Assembly (NCBI RefSeq): GCF_964259225.1
Contig: NZ_CAXVKN010000009.1
Direction: 5' to 3' (one strand)
DNA: 41,755 bases
Source: Catenibacterium mitsuoka_A
GTDB lineage: Bacteria; Bacillota_I; Bacilli_A; Erysipelotrichales; Coprobacillaceae
Each line of letters opens with the position of its first letter. The stretch's first letter is position 1. Below are positions 1-7,626 of this stretch, one piece after another. The notes under the pieces were generated by a model. The model did no database searches. It was given only the letters and a program-made list of their open reading frames with translations, and was not told the DNA's origin. Both the position numbers and the translations under genes were made by a program.

Positions 1-185
1 TCATCGGAATAACTTCTTACAGTTTCCAAAAAAGAAGTAACTTCTGATTTAACAAATTTAAAAGATAATTTTTTTCGCAAGAATTTAGGTTTAACAGATC
101 TACGATCACTGACCTTGAGGATAGCAGCATCTGCTTTGCCTTTAGAGGAGTCCATGCCAACATAAAGAATATAATTGTTTTCCAT
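1..185 (-). mobile_element. IS110-family transposase, N-terminal part (cut by window edge)
   Basis: Reading the minus strand from the ATG at 185 gives about 61 residues beginning MENNYILYVGMDSSKGKAD, followed by AAIL. The pattern YVGxDxSKGKxDA, with the first acidic residue of the DEDD RuvC-like catalytic domain, is typical of the N-terminus of IS110-family transposases. A ribosome site (GAAAGAAGG) lies upstream of this ATG, which decides the start. The gene runs off the left edge, so its C-terminal serine-containing domain and intactness cannot be judged. A 62-residue reading of the same bases in another frame has no recognisable motif and is a shadow. Confidence 0.85.
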
Positions 186-436
186 AAATAATGACCTTCT
201 TTCATATGTAATCGGTTTTGAATTGCACCTCTAAATCAAGACAAACGCAACCTCGCAAATACGGAGACAAGTGTAGAAACACTGCTGCAACAAACTAATT
301 CGGGTATAAAGTGATGTCAAGTCTAAACGATTAAGTCTTTTTGAAGTGGACGTACATGAAGTAGCCACAGGGGGTGTGAATAAAACCTTCATTCAAAACA
401 AAACTATTATCTAGAAATTAGAATGTACAATCAATG
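186..436 (-). ncRNA. IS110 5' noncoding end; candidate bridge (seek) RNA region
   Basis: About 250 bases upstream of the IS110 transposase, in transposase orientation, contain no convincing coding frame. In IS110-group elements the noncoding left end upstream of the transposase encodes a structured bridge RNA that pairs with donor and target DNA; this is known for IS621 and relatives. Visible pieces are short hairpins at 270-283 (AGTGT stem, AGAA loop) and 366-378 (CACA stem, five-G loop), and a short direct repeat of AAGTCT near 319-338. The element's outer boundary and the RNA ends are not determined here; the span given is the plausible region, not a mapped transcript. Confidence 0.4.
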
Positions 437-456
437 ATGAATTTAATTAAATTCAT
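437..456. repeat. 20-bp perfect palindrome
   Basis: Bases 437-456 read ATGAATTTAATTAAATTCAT, identical on both strands. It lies between the IS110 noncoding end and the ATPase gene, about 40 bases upstream of the latter. It could be an operator for that gene, or part of the IS110 insertion site. The sequence alone does not decide. Confidence 0.6.
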
Positions 457-493
457 TAACTGATTACGTACATATTATACGAGGGGTGTTTCT

Positions 494-1480
494 ATGTATC
501 GATACGCAATAGAAGAATTATTCAAATGGAAAGAAAAGCCAAATCGTAAGCCAATGATTATACAGGGTGCAAGACATGTAGGTAAAACATGGCTGATGAA
601 AGAGTTTGGAGAGGAAGCATATAATCAGACTATCTATATTAATTTTGATTCAAATACAACAATGTCTGACTTATTCTCTTATGATTTAGATACAAATCGT
701 TTAATAACTGGGATTGAATTGTATAGTGGTCAGAAAATTGATCCTGACAACACACTTCTTATATTTGATGAATTACAGGAAGTACCTAGAGCCTTAACTT
801 CTTTAAAATATTTCAATGAAAATGCACCTGAATATCATATTGTATGTGCCTGTTCATTCATGGGGATTGATTTACATCAAGGGACATCATTTCCAGTAGG
901 TAAAGTAGATCTTATGAACCTCTATCCACTTAGCTATAAGGAATTCTTATTAGCAACTAAACAAATTGATGCTTTGAAGGACTATTATTTTGTAGGTGGT
1001 ATGCCAGAAGCTGTACAACATTTTGTGAGTCATCATAGTTATGATGAAGTACGCAATATACAGAAGAGAATTCTATTAGATTATGAACATGATTTTCCAC
1101 ATCCAAAAATAAGTAAAGTATGGAATAGTATTCCAATACAGATTTCTAATAATACATATGAAGGGAAACGTGGTAAAGGTTTTGATGTGGCTGTTAAGTG
1201 GTTAGCTGATTGTGGATTGATATACATAGTGAATCGTGTGAGACAGGTAAAAGCACCCTTGAAAATACATGAGGATTTCAATACATTTCAATTATATCTA
1301 TTAGATATAGGATTATTAGGATGTATAGCAAAACTTGATGAGCATACACTAAGTAAACAATATATATGTCAGCAGCTTATGGCAACAGAACATGTGAGTA
1401 TATATTGTACAGATGATACTGATTTCTTGATAGAGAAAGAAGATGGCATTATTCCTATAAGTGCGCAAAAGACACTATAA
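494..1480 (+). CDS. AAA_14/DUF4143-type ATPase, shortened, probably decaying
   Basis: The 328-residue product has the N-terminal layout of the bacterial AAA_14 + DUF4143 ATPases: Walker A GARHVGKT at residues 25-32 and a Walker B-like LLIFDELQEVPRALTSLKYF near residues 88-107. The family motif YYFVGGMPEAVQ follows near residue 165 and part of the DUF4143 domain comes after. Family members are usually about 400-470 residues. Compared with them this protein lacks a block between the FPVGKVD motif and YYFVGGMPE, further residues around the DUF4143 start, and the final nuclease-like tail, all without breaking frame. The usual AGS sensor motif reads ACS. The ribosome site GAGGGGTG is five bases before the ATG. 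The gene sits beside an IS110 end, so decay after transposition is plausible. Its cellular role is not known for the family. Confidence 0.7.
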   Translation: MYRYAIEELFKWKEKPNRKPMIIQGARHVGKTWLMKEFGEEAYNQTIYINFDSNTTMSDLFSYDLDTNRLITGIELYSGQKIDPDNTLLIFDELQEVPRALTSLKYFNENAPEYHIVCACSFMGIDLHQGTSFPVGKVDLMNLYPLSYKEFLLATKQIDALKDYYFVGGMPEAVQHFVSHHSYDEVRNIQKRILLDYEHDFPHPKISKVWNSIPIQISNNTYEGKRGKGFDVAVKWLADCGLIYIVNRVRQVKAPLKIHEDFNTFQLYLLDIGLLGCIAKLDEHTLSKQYICQQLMATEHVSIYCTDDTDFLIEKEDGIIPISAQKTL

Positions 1481-1500
1481 AGGAATGGAACTTATCCTGG

Positions 1501-1540
1501 TCTATAAATAAAAGCATCGATCAACTTGTGAACGATGCTT
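1501..1540 (-). terminator. Terminator of the toxin-antitoxin operon
   Basis: An 8-bp inverted repeat (AAGCATCG at 1512-1519 with CGATGCTT at 1533-1540, 13-base loop) is followed on the minus strand by TTTATTTAT. It lies seven bases beyond the toxin stop codon. It may also stop plus-strand reading from the ATPase gene, but the T-run is on the minus-strand side. Confidence 0.65.
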
Positions 1541-1546
1541 ACGAAA

Positions 1547-1879
1547 TTAAATATCCAGTTTTATATGAATTTCAGTGATGTTTTGTTTGCCATATACAAT
1601 ACGTAGGATATAAATTATTTTTTCTCTCATATCAGGAAGATAGTACATGATATAATTTCCAATCAGTTTCTTTCGGAGATTTTCTACTTGTAAAAATTCA
1701 TTGTCTACTAGAGAACCACTTTCAGGAAAAGCTCTTGCTTCGTCAATATTATCCTTTAACTTGTCTACGAAATCAGATGCTGCCTGTGGATTTGCAAGTT
1801 CAACTGCCATATACGAGACAATTCCATCTAAATCAGATTCTGCTCTTTTGGTCAGTTGATATCCAAATTTAGATGCCAT
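1547..1879 (-). CDS. RelE/ParE-family toxin of a type II toxin-antitoxin pair
   Basis: The 110-residue protein has the compact RelE/ParE shape: an N-terminal helix pair (TKRAESDLDGIVSYMAVEL), a central PESGSLVDNEFL turn, and C-terminal strands with RKKLIGNYIMYYL and IYILRIVYGKQNI. RelE members cut mRNA on the ribosome and ParE members poison gyrase; the sequence does not decide between them. The ATG overlaps the last codons of the antitoxin gene by 11 bases, and its ribosome site AAGGAG lies inside the antitoxin reading frame, so translation is probably coupled. The pair shares one promoter and one terminator. The fold-family call is strong; the target is unknown. Confidence 0.88.
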   Translation of the reverse strand: MASKFGYQLTKRAESDLDGIVSYMAVELANPQAASDFVDKLKDNIDEARAFPESGSLVDNEFLQVENLRKKLIGNYIMYYLPDMREKIIYILRIVYGKQNITEIHIKLDI

Positions 1880-2126
1880 ACTTGCTCCTTATTTTAGATA
1901 TTGCAGTGTCTCCCTCTACCGCGTTTCCAGATTTCACATCTTTCAAACCATCCAATATTGTTGTTGCTTCATCCATTTTTCTCATAGTTTTTTCATAATA
2001 ATTAATGTCCATAACAACCAATCTGCCGTATCCATTCTTGGTTACGAATACAGGACCGTTTTCTTCTGCACAGCGACGTTCTACTTCAACCGTATTTTTT
2101 AAATCTCGCATTGGAATAATCTGCAT
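1869..2126 (-). CDS. Phd/YefM-family antitoxin
   Basis: The 85-residue protein begins MQIIPMRDLKNTVEVERRC and contains GPVFVTKNGYGRLVVMDINYY, the DNA-binding fold of Phd/YefM antitoxins. The C-terminal half (about residues 50-85) should be the flexible toxin-binding tail. An ATG 18 bases further upstream exists, but AAAGGAG lies seven bases before the ATG at 2126 and the predicted transcription start is near 2146, so 2126 is chosen. Members of this family bind their own promoter with the toxin, giving autorepression; here that is inferred. It is first in the two-gene operon and overlaps the toxin gene. Confidence 0.88.
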   Translation of the reverse strand: MQIIPMRDLKNTVEVERRCAEENGPVFVTKNGYGRLVVMDINYYEKTMRKMDEATTILDGLKDVKSGNAVEGDTAISKIRSKYGI

Positions 2127-2152
2127 AGAATCAGCTCCTTTCATGTGACTAT

Positions 2153-2181
2153 ATTATAACCTATATTTAGCCACAATGCAA
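2153..2181 (-). promoter_or_regulatory. Promoter of the toxin-antitoxin operon
   Basis: On the minus strand TTGCAT (2176-2181) and TATAAT (2153-2158) are separated by 17 bases, a good vegetative sigma factor promoter. Transcription would start near 2146, giving a short leader with the AAAGGAG ribosome site. Confidence 0.8.
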
Positions 2182-2233
2182 GCTGATGTGAACTACATAT
2201 AAAGCAGGCGATATTCTGTCGTTTCTTTAAATG

Positions 2234-3448
2234 TTAATTCATACTTTTCTGTAACTTCTTAGCTACTAGTACTAATACAATCGCAAGTGCTGCAAGAATA
2301 GCTGAACCGATATAACCCATTACATAAGAACCAGTGGCATCGAAGAAGCTTGCTGAAATCTTAGGACCTACAAAAGCACCAATCCCATAACCAATAAAGA
2401 TCAAACCATAGTTTCTGTTGTAGAACTTAGAACCAAAGATGATCTTAACCATAGGTGCAAATACGACGAGTAATCCACCAAATGAGAATCCGACTAAGGC
2501 GATACATAAGATGAAGTATGCATAAGAATGGGCCATAGTTAACATCAACATTGAGATACCATTAATAAGTAATACAAGAATAAGTGAGCTCCATCCCTTT
2601 AATTTATCATAGATAAAACCAAATGAGATACGACCAAACATATTAAATAAAGTCATAAGTGATACACAAAGTGCTGCACTCATCGCATTTAAACCAATTT
2701 GTTTCTGAGCGATTGGTGAAGTAGCAGAGACCATCATAGTTCCTGCTGCATTCGCAAAGATAAACATAACTACTAATACCCAGAAGATAGGAGTTTTAAC
2801 CATCTGTGGGATGTTATAGTCTTTTGTATTTAATTCTTTAGATTGTGTTGTTGATGGTGTCCATCCTTCAGGAGTCCATCCATCAGGACAAGGTACAATC
2901 ATCCAAGCAACAGCACCAACACCAATTAAGAAGATCACACCAAGAATCTTACATGCAGTCTGTGCACCATATGTAGAGATAAGCATCTGAGCAACTGGTG
3001 ACATAATGAATGGTCCACATGCAGCTCCAGCCTGTACTAGACCAGAAATAGAACCACTCTTGTCAGGGAACCATTTTAAAGCGGTTGGAAGACATGCTGG
3101 ATAAATCATACCAGCACCTGCACCGGCAATTACACCATAAGCTACATATAAGAATGGGATTGTATTCGCAAAACCTGTTAATACCCATCCACCTGCAAAT
3201 AATGCAAGACCCATATAGATAGCCACTCTAGGCTGTAACTTTTCAGCTAAGATACCATCGATAAAGCCTACAGCACAATAAATAAACATATAAATAGTAT
3301 AAGCCATTGAGAAATCAGAAGTACTCCATCCAAACTGATTACATAGTGGCAAACAGAATAAACTGAAGAAGGCAGTGGCAGAAGTGAATAAAGATTGAAT
3401 CCATACTCCTGCAAACACACGCCAGCGTGTTGCTTTCGTAATATTCAT
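2234..3448 (-). CDS. MFS transporter, OFA (oxalate/formate antiporter) type
   Basis: The 404-residue protein has about twelve hydrophobic segments. Its N-terminus (RWRVFAGVWIQSLFTSATAFFSLF), the WSTSDFSMAYTIYM segment and AYGVIAGAGAGMIYPACLPTALKWFPDKSG closely fit the OFA group of major facilitator transporters, many of which move small carboxylates. The substrate cannot be read from sequence. It is the second gene of an operon: its ribosome site GGAGG overlaps the stop of the SDR gene ten bases upstream, so the two are probably translated together and work on the same compound. Regulation should be through the MerR-type promoter upstream of the SDR gene. Confidence 0.85.
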   Translation of the reverse strand: MNITKATRWRVFAGVWIQSLFTSATAFFSLFCLPLCNQFGWSTSDFSMAYTIYMFIYCAVGFIDGILAEKLQPRVAIYMGLALFAGGWVLTGFANTIPFLYVAYGVIAGAGAGMIYPACLPTALKWFPDKSGSISGLVQAGAACGPFIMSPVAQMLISTYGAQTACKILGVIFLIGVGAVAWMIVPCPDGWTPEGWTPSTTQSKELNTKDYNIPQMVKTPIFWVLVVMFIFANAAGTMMVSATSPIAQKQIGLNAMSAALCVSLMTLFNMFGRISFGFIYDKLKGWSSLILVLLINGISMLMLTMAHSYAYFILCIALVGFSFGGLLVVFAPMVKIIFGSKFYNRNYGLIFIGYGIGAFVGPKISASFFDATGSYVMGYIGSAILAALAIVLVLVAKKLQKSMN

Positions 3449-3458
3449 GATAATCCTC

Positions 3459-4235
3459 CTACTGTAATGTACCTAAGTCTAAAGCAACTTCACGGCCATT
3501 AAATTTACCTGCTTCACGACTGGTACCTAACCAATAAACCATAGAAGAAATATCTTCTACATCAAGGAATGGTACGCCATTGTACATTTCTTCAACAGAT
3601 TTGAAATATTTACCTGTTAAATCATTAATAAACTGTACATATTCCATTGTTTCACACATAGGTGTTTTAACCTTTGTAGGACATAATGCATTCACGATAA
3701 TACCCTTAGAACCTACTTCTTTTGCAAGTGTCTTAGTTAATCCTAAGATCCCCCATTTACTCATACAATATGTTGCAAGTTTTGGTGTGCCATATAATCC
3801 TGAAGTAGAAGAAATATTAATAATACGACCAAATCCCTGTTTCAACATATACTGTGCTGCATACTTATCTGTACGCCAAGTACCGATAAGGTTAATGTTG
3901 ATGACTTTTTCTACCTGTTCATCTGTTAGTTCCCAAGTGTAGGCAAAGTTAATAACTCCTGCGTTCGCAATGACAACGTCAATACGTCCAAAAGTATCCC
4001 ATGCACTCTTGAATAAGTTTTCCATATCTTCTGTAGAAGTGATGTTTGCCTTAACAGCAAGTACTTTTGCACCTAATGATTCACAATGTGCGATTGTTTC
4101 TTTAAATGCTTCACTTGTTGGTTCCTGCATATCAGCTAATACAACATCAAATCCATTTTCTGCATATTTATATGCATGTGCACGTCCTTGACCCATGGCT
4201 CCGCCAGTGATCAAAACTACTTTTCTTTCATCCAT
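3459..4235 (-). CDS. SDR-family NAD(P)-dependent oxidoreductase
   Basis: The 258-residue product is a classical short-chain dehydrogenase/reductase. It has a nucleotide-binding TGGAMGQGRAHA motif at the N-terminus, NAG at about residues 91-93, the active-site serine in INISSTSG, the YCMSK catalytic Tyr/Lys motif near residue 156, and NALCPTKVKTPM downstream. The G-Q-G-R-x-H-A form of the glycine motif is like the carveol dehydrogenase/mycofactocin-associated SDRs, but nothing else here suggests mycofactocin. The substrate is unknown, probably a secondary alcohol or ketone. It is the first gene of an operon with the OFA transporter and diverges from a MerR regulator, which suggests inducible use or detoxification of a small organic molecule. 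Confidence 0.88.
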   Translation of the reverse strand: MDERKVVLITGGAMGQGRAHAYKYAENGFDVVLADMQEPTSEAFKETIAHCESLGAKVLAVKANITSTEDMENLFKSAWDTFGRIDVVIANAGVINFAYTWELTDEQVEKVININLIGTWRTDKYAAQYMLKQGFGRIINISSTSGLYGTPKLATYCMSKWGILGLTKTLAKEVGSKGIIVNALCPTKVKTPMCETMEYVQFINDLTGKYFKSVEEMYNGVPFLDVEDISSMVYWLGTSREAGKFNGREVALDLGTLQ

Positions 4236-4272
4236 TTTGTTTCTCTCCCTTTGTTAAAAAATTTACAAGTTG

Positions 4273-4303
4273 ATTATAGAGTCTCAAATAGTTTGAGAGT
4301 CAA
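4273..4303 (-). promoter_or_regulatory. MerR-type promoter (19-bp spacer) of the SDR-MFS operon with internal operator
   Basis: On the minus strand TTGACT (4298-4303) and TATAAT (4273-4278) are separated by 19 bases, the over-long spacer typical of promoters untwisted by MerR-family activators. Inside the spacer is the dyad CTCAAA-TAG-TTTGAG (4283-4297). The adjoining merR gene makes this a very consistent activator-controlled promoter. Confidence 0.9.
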
Positions 4304-4351
4304 TAGTCTAAATATGCTTAAAATAAGCATAAATGATAGACCTTTCTTTGG

Positions 4352-4380
4352 TATAATGGGTATGAACTCTCAAACAGTTT
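4352..4380 (+). promoter_or_regulatory. merR promoter -10 and second operator copy
   Basis: TATAAT at 4352-4357 is a perfect -10 box for the MerR-family gene; I see no good -35. Just beyond the expected start, 4369-4380 reads CTCAAACAGTTT, matching the first 12 positions of the operator at 4283-4294 (CTCAAATAGTTT) with one change. A site at this place would let the regulator repress its own gene. Confidence 0.7.
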
Positions 4381-4395
4381 TAAGGAGGACTTGAA

Positions 4396-5199
4396 ATGTA
4401 TAATACTTATACAATTGGAGAACTTGCGAAAATATTAGGTATTACACCAGAAACAATACGTTATTATGAGAGAAAAGGGATCATTGCTCCTATTCATGAT
4501 GAAAAGACAAACTATCGCTACTATACAACCTGGGATCTTCATATGATTATTCGTGCACGCTGTTATTTAGATTTTGGACTTTCAATTGATGAAACATCTA
4601 AAATCCTTCAGAAGCGCACATTAGAAGAAATAGATGACGTATTAGATAACCAGGAAAAAATCATTGAACAGAATATCATCTATAATATGAATCTTTTAAA
4701 GAAGATGCGTACCAATAGAGCTCTCATTAATAGCTTTGAAGAAAAGAACCTCACTCTAAGAACAAGCCCTGGTATTTTTCGTATAGATACACAGAAATGT
4801 TATACATTAGATTTAAGTGAACAGGAAAAAGAAGAACTTAAACAGTTTACACAATATGTTCCTTTTATCTTCTCTACTGCATTATTTCCAAAAGAACATA
4901 TAGAAACAGAAAATAAAGATTTCTATTTTGGAATTGGGATAGAAGAACAGTTTGCATCTCTATTTGATATTAAAGAAACAGAGTATGTGCATTACTATCC
5001 TCCAAGAACTTGTCTTTATATGAGTTTCTCATCACGTTCATCACAAATACTCACTTATGAAGTATTAGAACCTGCTTTTGAATATATGAAAAAAAACAAT
5101 CTAGAGTTAGATGGTGACATCTTTACTCAGATTGTTTCTATGTGGAAGCCAGAAGAAGAATACTTCAACTGGCATAATATATGGATCCCGATTAAATAG
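4396..5199 (+). CDS. MerR-family transcriptional regulator with GyrI-like effector domain
   Basis: The 267-residue protein starts with the MerR winged-helix domain (YTIGELAKILGITPETIRYYERKGII) and YRYYTTWDLHMIIRARCYLDFGLSIDE. A dimerisation helix follows at about residues 80-115. The C-terminal part from about residue 120 looks like the GyrI-like/BltR-type effector-binding fold, which binds small, often hydrophobic or cationic ligands. The ribosome site AAGGAGG precedes the ATG. It diverges from the SDR-MFS operon, whose promoter has the MerR 19-bp spacer, so it should activate that operon when the effector binds and repress itself through the second operator. It ends convergently with the next gene, overlapping by eight bases. 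Confidence 0.88.
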   Translation: MYNTYTIGELAKILGITPETIRYYERKGIIAPIHDEKTNYRYYTTWDLHMIIRARCYLDFGLSIDETSKILQKRTLEEIDDVLDNQEKIIEQNIIYNMNLLKKMRTNRALINSFEEKNLTLRTSPGIFRIDTQKCYTLDLSEQEKEELKQFTQYVPFIFSTALFPKEHIETENKDFYFGIGIEEQFASLFDIKETEYVHYYPPRTCLYMSFSSRSSQILTYEVLEPAFEYMKKNNLELDGDIFTQIVSMWKPEEEYFNWHNIWIPIK

Positions 5200-6457
5200 A
5201 AGGGTCCTTTTTTGGCTTTACTTTATTATCTATTCTATTTCCATTTTCATCTAGTTTATAGAGGTTATTATATGTGACTTCTATATGTTTCTGATAGAGT
5301 CCGATATTAATGATTCTAGAGAACACAGCATAGATCAAAGCAGTAAGTGGTACACCGATAAGTACACCAACAACACCCCATAGATTACCAAATATAGTAA
5401 TACCTAGTAAGACAAATAAACCACCTATACCTACAGATTTACCTACAATCTTAGGATATACCACATTTCCTTCAAACTGCTGTAAGCAAAGATAAATAAT
5501 CGCAAAAGCTAACATGCTCTTACTCTGTGCTGCGGCCACTAAGATGAGTCCTGCAAAGAAGGTAATGAAATTACCAAACATAGGTACAAAGCTAAATAAG
5601 AAAGCCATAATCGCAATTAATTCAGGGAAAGGCATTCTAAATAAACGCATCGCAATATAAACCTCTAACATAAAACATGTTGCTTCTAACATCTGTCCTG
5701 TCACAAAACTATTAAAATAATGATTGGCTTCACTCATGATATCAAAGGCTATACCTGCACGTTTATGACCTAATATATATGCAATGAGTTTTCTACCTTG
5801 TTCAAGATGTTTTTCTTTATTTGCAAGAAGATAGAGAGCCATAAAGAATGAAGTGATAGCAGTAATGAATGAACCACCAATATTTGATACAAATTCTGTT
5901 GTTTTAAAATGAGGATTACCTAGGAAATTATCTGCAGTCGCAAGAATTGTACTTAAATCAATAGAGGCAAACCATTTCTGTACTTCATCTACTGTTACTG
6001 AATAATCAATATTAAATTTTGTACATATAGAAGTAATATAGACAGCAAGTCTTTTTGCATAATTATCTAAGTTAGAGAATAAGAGTGAGAAGCTTTCTCC
6101 GATTCTAGGAATAATGAATGAGAAGAACATCACTAATATTAATAGTAAACATATAATAGTGATAGCCATCGCAATACCACGAGTTCCCTCTACTAAGAAT
6201 TGAGGAAGCTTTAGGTTAGGTTTTTTCTTCGTTAATTGTTCTCTTGCTTTCACAAGTAACTTCTCTACAAGTTTCATTGGAATATTGATTACAAATGCGA
6301 TTACTATCGCAATATAGAAGGGTCTTGCAAGCCCTAATGCATTAAGGAAGAAGTCCCATACTGATTCTAAATTAAAAAGAATAAAAGCTAAGATAATACC
6401 GTATGTAATATATTGGAAAATCTTGTCCTCTGGAAAATTGAAATTTTTGTTATCCAT
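5192..6457 (-). CDS. AI-2E family transporter (TqsA/YtvI-like permease)
   Basis: The 421-residue membrane protein has about eight hydrophobic segments in the family arrangement. It has two N-terminal helices, a long loop with amphipathic stretch (about residues 140-190), and the conserved C-terminal part with FAIIYLCLQQFEGNVVYPKIVGKSVGIGGLFVLLGITIFGNLWGVVGVLIGVPLTALIY-like features. Members of PF01594 have been linked to autoinducer-2 export and to cation/proton antiport, so substrate is open. A GTG nine bases upstream is in frame, but AGGTG lies six bases before the ATG at 6457, so ATG is preferred. The stop codon overlaps the end of the merR gene on the other strand. Confidence 0.88.
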   Translation of the reverse strand: MDNKNFNFPEDKIFQYITYGIILAFILFNLESVWDFFLNALGLARPFYIAIVIAFVINIPMKLVEKLLVKAREQLTKKKPNLKLPQFLVEGTRGIAMAITIICLLLILVMFFSFIIPRIGESFSLLFSNLDNYAKRLAVYITSICTKFNIDYSVTVDEVQKWFASIDLSTILATADNFLGNPHFKTTEFVSNIGGSFITAITSFFMALYLLANKEKHLEQGRKLIAYILGHKRAGIAFDIMSEANHYFNSFVTGQMLEATCFMLEVYIAMRLFRMPFPELIAIMAFLFSFVPMFGNFITFFAGLILVAAAQSKSMLAFAIIYLCLQQFEGNVVYPKIVGKSVGIGGLFVLLGITIFGNLWGVVGVLIGVPLTALIYAVFSRIINIGLYQKHIEVTYNNLYKLDENGNRIDNKVKPKKDPSI

Positions 6458-6525
6458 AATAATCACCTAAGGAAATAGTACCACAAAATAAGGTGTATTG
6501 TTACTAGAAATTAAATAAGAAAAGG

Positions 6526-6553
6526 TTGAGGAATAGAAGAAATTTGCTATAAT
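6526..6553 (+). promoter_or_regulatory. Promoter of the nucleoid-associated protein gene
   Basis: TTGAGG (6526-6531) and TATAAT (6548-6553) are separated by 16 bases, and TGC directly before the -10 makes it an extended -10 promoter. The gene's ATG is 25 bases beyond the -10, with AAAGGAG between. Confidence 0.75.
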
Positions 6554-6577
6554 GACACACGTGAAAGGAGAATATAA

Positions 6578-7567
6578 ATGAACACTATTATTATTAATAA
6601 AATCATGATGCATATGCTTGATTTTGAGCATCGTAAGATATATTTAAGTGAAGATTTCTGCGAATTAAATGATACAACTCAGGAATATTATCATAAAAAA
6701 GTAGAAAAAGCTTTATACAGTCCAGCTATTAAAGAACTTGTTGTGCCTTCACTTCATGAATTATTACTTCGTGCTGATAAGATGCTAGAAGATGATGAAG
6801 AATTCAAGAAACAGGCAAAAGAAATTAGTGAAAAGTTCTTTGCGTTAGGTTCAGTGATTGAAGAAATGCCTAATAGTAATATTTTATATGTGGATTGCTA
6901 TCGTGATGGTGTACATATGATTGCCGCTTTAAAGCTTAATTATAAGTATAATTCTGTATCTCTTGTAGAAGAAGAAAATGTCCGTATTACAAGAAGACAG
7001 GTTCTTCCTCAGATTGGTACAGCTGTTGATGAAGCGATTATTATAGATACAGATCATAAGAAGATATCTCTTATTGAGAAGAAGTATCTTATTGATGGCA
7101 AGATGGATACTTATCTTAATAGTCAGTGGATTAAGGGAGAAGAAAAACTCACTGATCGTCAGAAGATTTCTACTATGAAGAAAGTAGTGAATAAGATTGA
7201 TGATATTTATCATGTAAATGATAAAGAAGCACTTCCACTTGTAAAACAGGAAATATTAGAAAGAACACAGATGGGTGAACTTGTTAAACCGATAGAAGTA
7301 GTTCGTAAGGTTATGGAAAGAGATTACCAGGCTCAGGAAGAATCAGAAACAATGTTGAAGGATCTTGGGATTGGTGAGGATGATACAATTTCTTTAAATG
7401 CATTAGGACGTTCTGTAGAGGTTGTTAAGATTACTCTTGATGAGGATATTCAAATAACTATGCCAGTAGATGAATATGTGAATGGATCTACTTTTGAAAA
7501 GAAAGAAAACCCTGATGGAACAGTTTCTATCGTATTAAATAATATTCAAGACATTACAATTAAGTAA
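6578..7567 (+). CDS. Nucleoid-associated protein, YejK/NdpA family
   Basis: The 329-residue product opens with IIINKIMMHMLDFEHRKIYLSEDF and continues with a helical segment VEKALYSPAIKEL, the layout of the 37-kDa nucleoid-associated protein family (YejK/NdpA, PF04245). A conserved middle stretch, LYVDCYRDGVHMIAALKLNYK, resembles the family's beta core. Gram-negative homologues coat the nucleoid and bind DNA or topoisomerases; function in Firmicutes is little known. It is preceded by a strong extended -10 promoter and AAAGGAG. Its stop codon overlaps the cre-like palindrome of the glycogen operon. It appears to be a single-gene unit. Confidence 0.75.
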   Translation: MNTIIINKIMMHMLDFEHRKIYLSEDFCELNDTTQEYYHKKVEKALYSPAIKELVVPSLHELLLRADKMLEDDEEFKKQAKEISEKFFALGSVIEEMPNSNILYVDCYRDGVHMIAALKLNYKYNSVSLVEEENVRITRRQVLPQIGTAVDEAIIIDTDHKKISLIEKKYLIDGKMDTYLNSQWIKGEEKLTDRQKISTMKKVVNKIDDIYHVNDKEALPLVKQEILERTQMGELVKPIEVVRKVMERDYQAQEESETMLKDLGIGEDDTISLNALGRSVEVVKITLDEDIQITMPVDEYVNGSTFEKKENPDGTVSIVLNNIQDITIK

Positions 7568-7576
7568 ACGTTTACA
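7563..7576. promoter_or_regulatory. cre-like (CcpA/LacI-type) operator upstream of glgB
   Basis: Bases 7564-7575 form the perfect palindrome GTAAACGTTTAC; with its flanks, AGTAAACGTTTACA matches the catabolite-responsive element pattern TGTAAACGTTTACA at 13 of 14 positions. It overlaps the stop codon of the preceding gene and lies about 50 bases upstream of the probable glgB -10 box. Control of glycogen genes by CcpA or another LacI-family regulator is inferred. Confidence 0.6.
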
Positions 7577-7626
7577 TTTTTTTGCCTATATTGTCTGAAA
7601 TGAATGAATTTTGGTCATATTTATTG

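Noticed and set aside
17..205. 62-residue frame on the minus strand at the left edge
   Set aside because: It overlaps the IS110 transposase start in another frame and has no ribosome site or motif.
1081..1281. 66-residue minus-strand frame inside the ATPase gene
   Set aside because: Shadow of the plus-strand gene with no start signals or recognisable features.
3459..4235. SDR as a bile-acid hydroxysteroid dehydrogenase
   Set aside because: Gut context is suggestive, but the sequence motifs are generic SDR and its glycine motif is closer to carveol-dehydrogenase types; no bile-acid genes are near.
7564..7582. GTAAACGTTTAC followed by Ts as a terminator
   Set aside because: The palindrome has no loop, so a hairpin would keep only about four pairs; the sequence fits a cre-type operator better.
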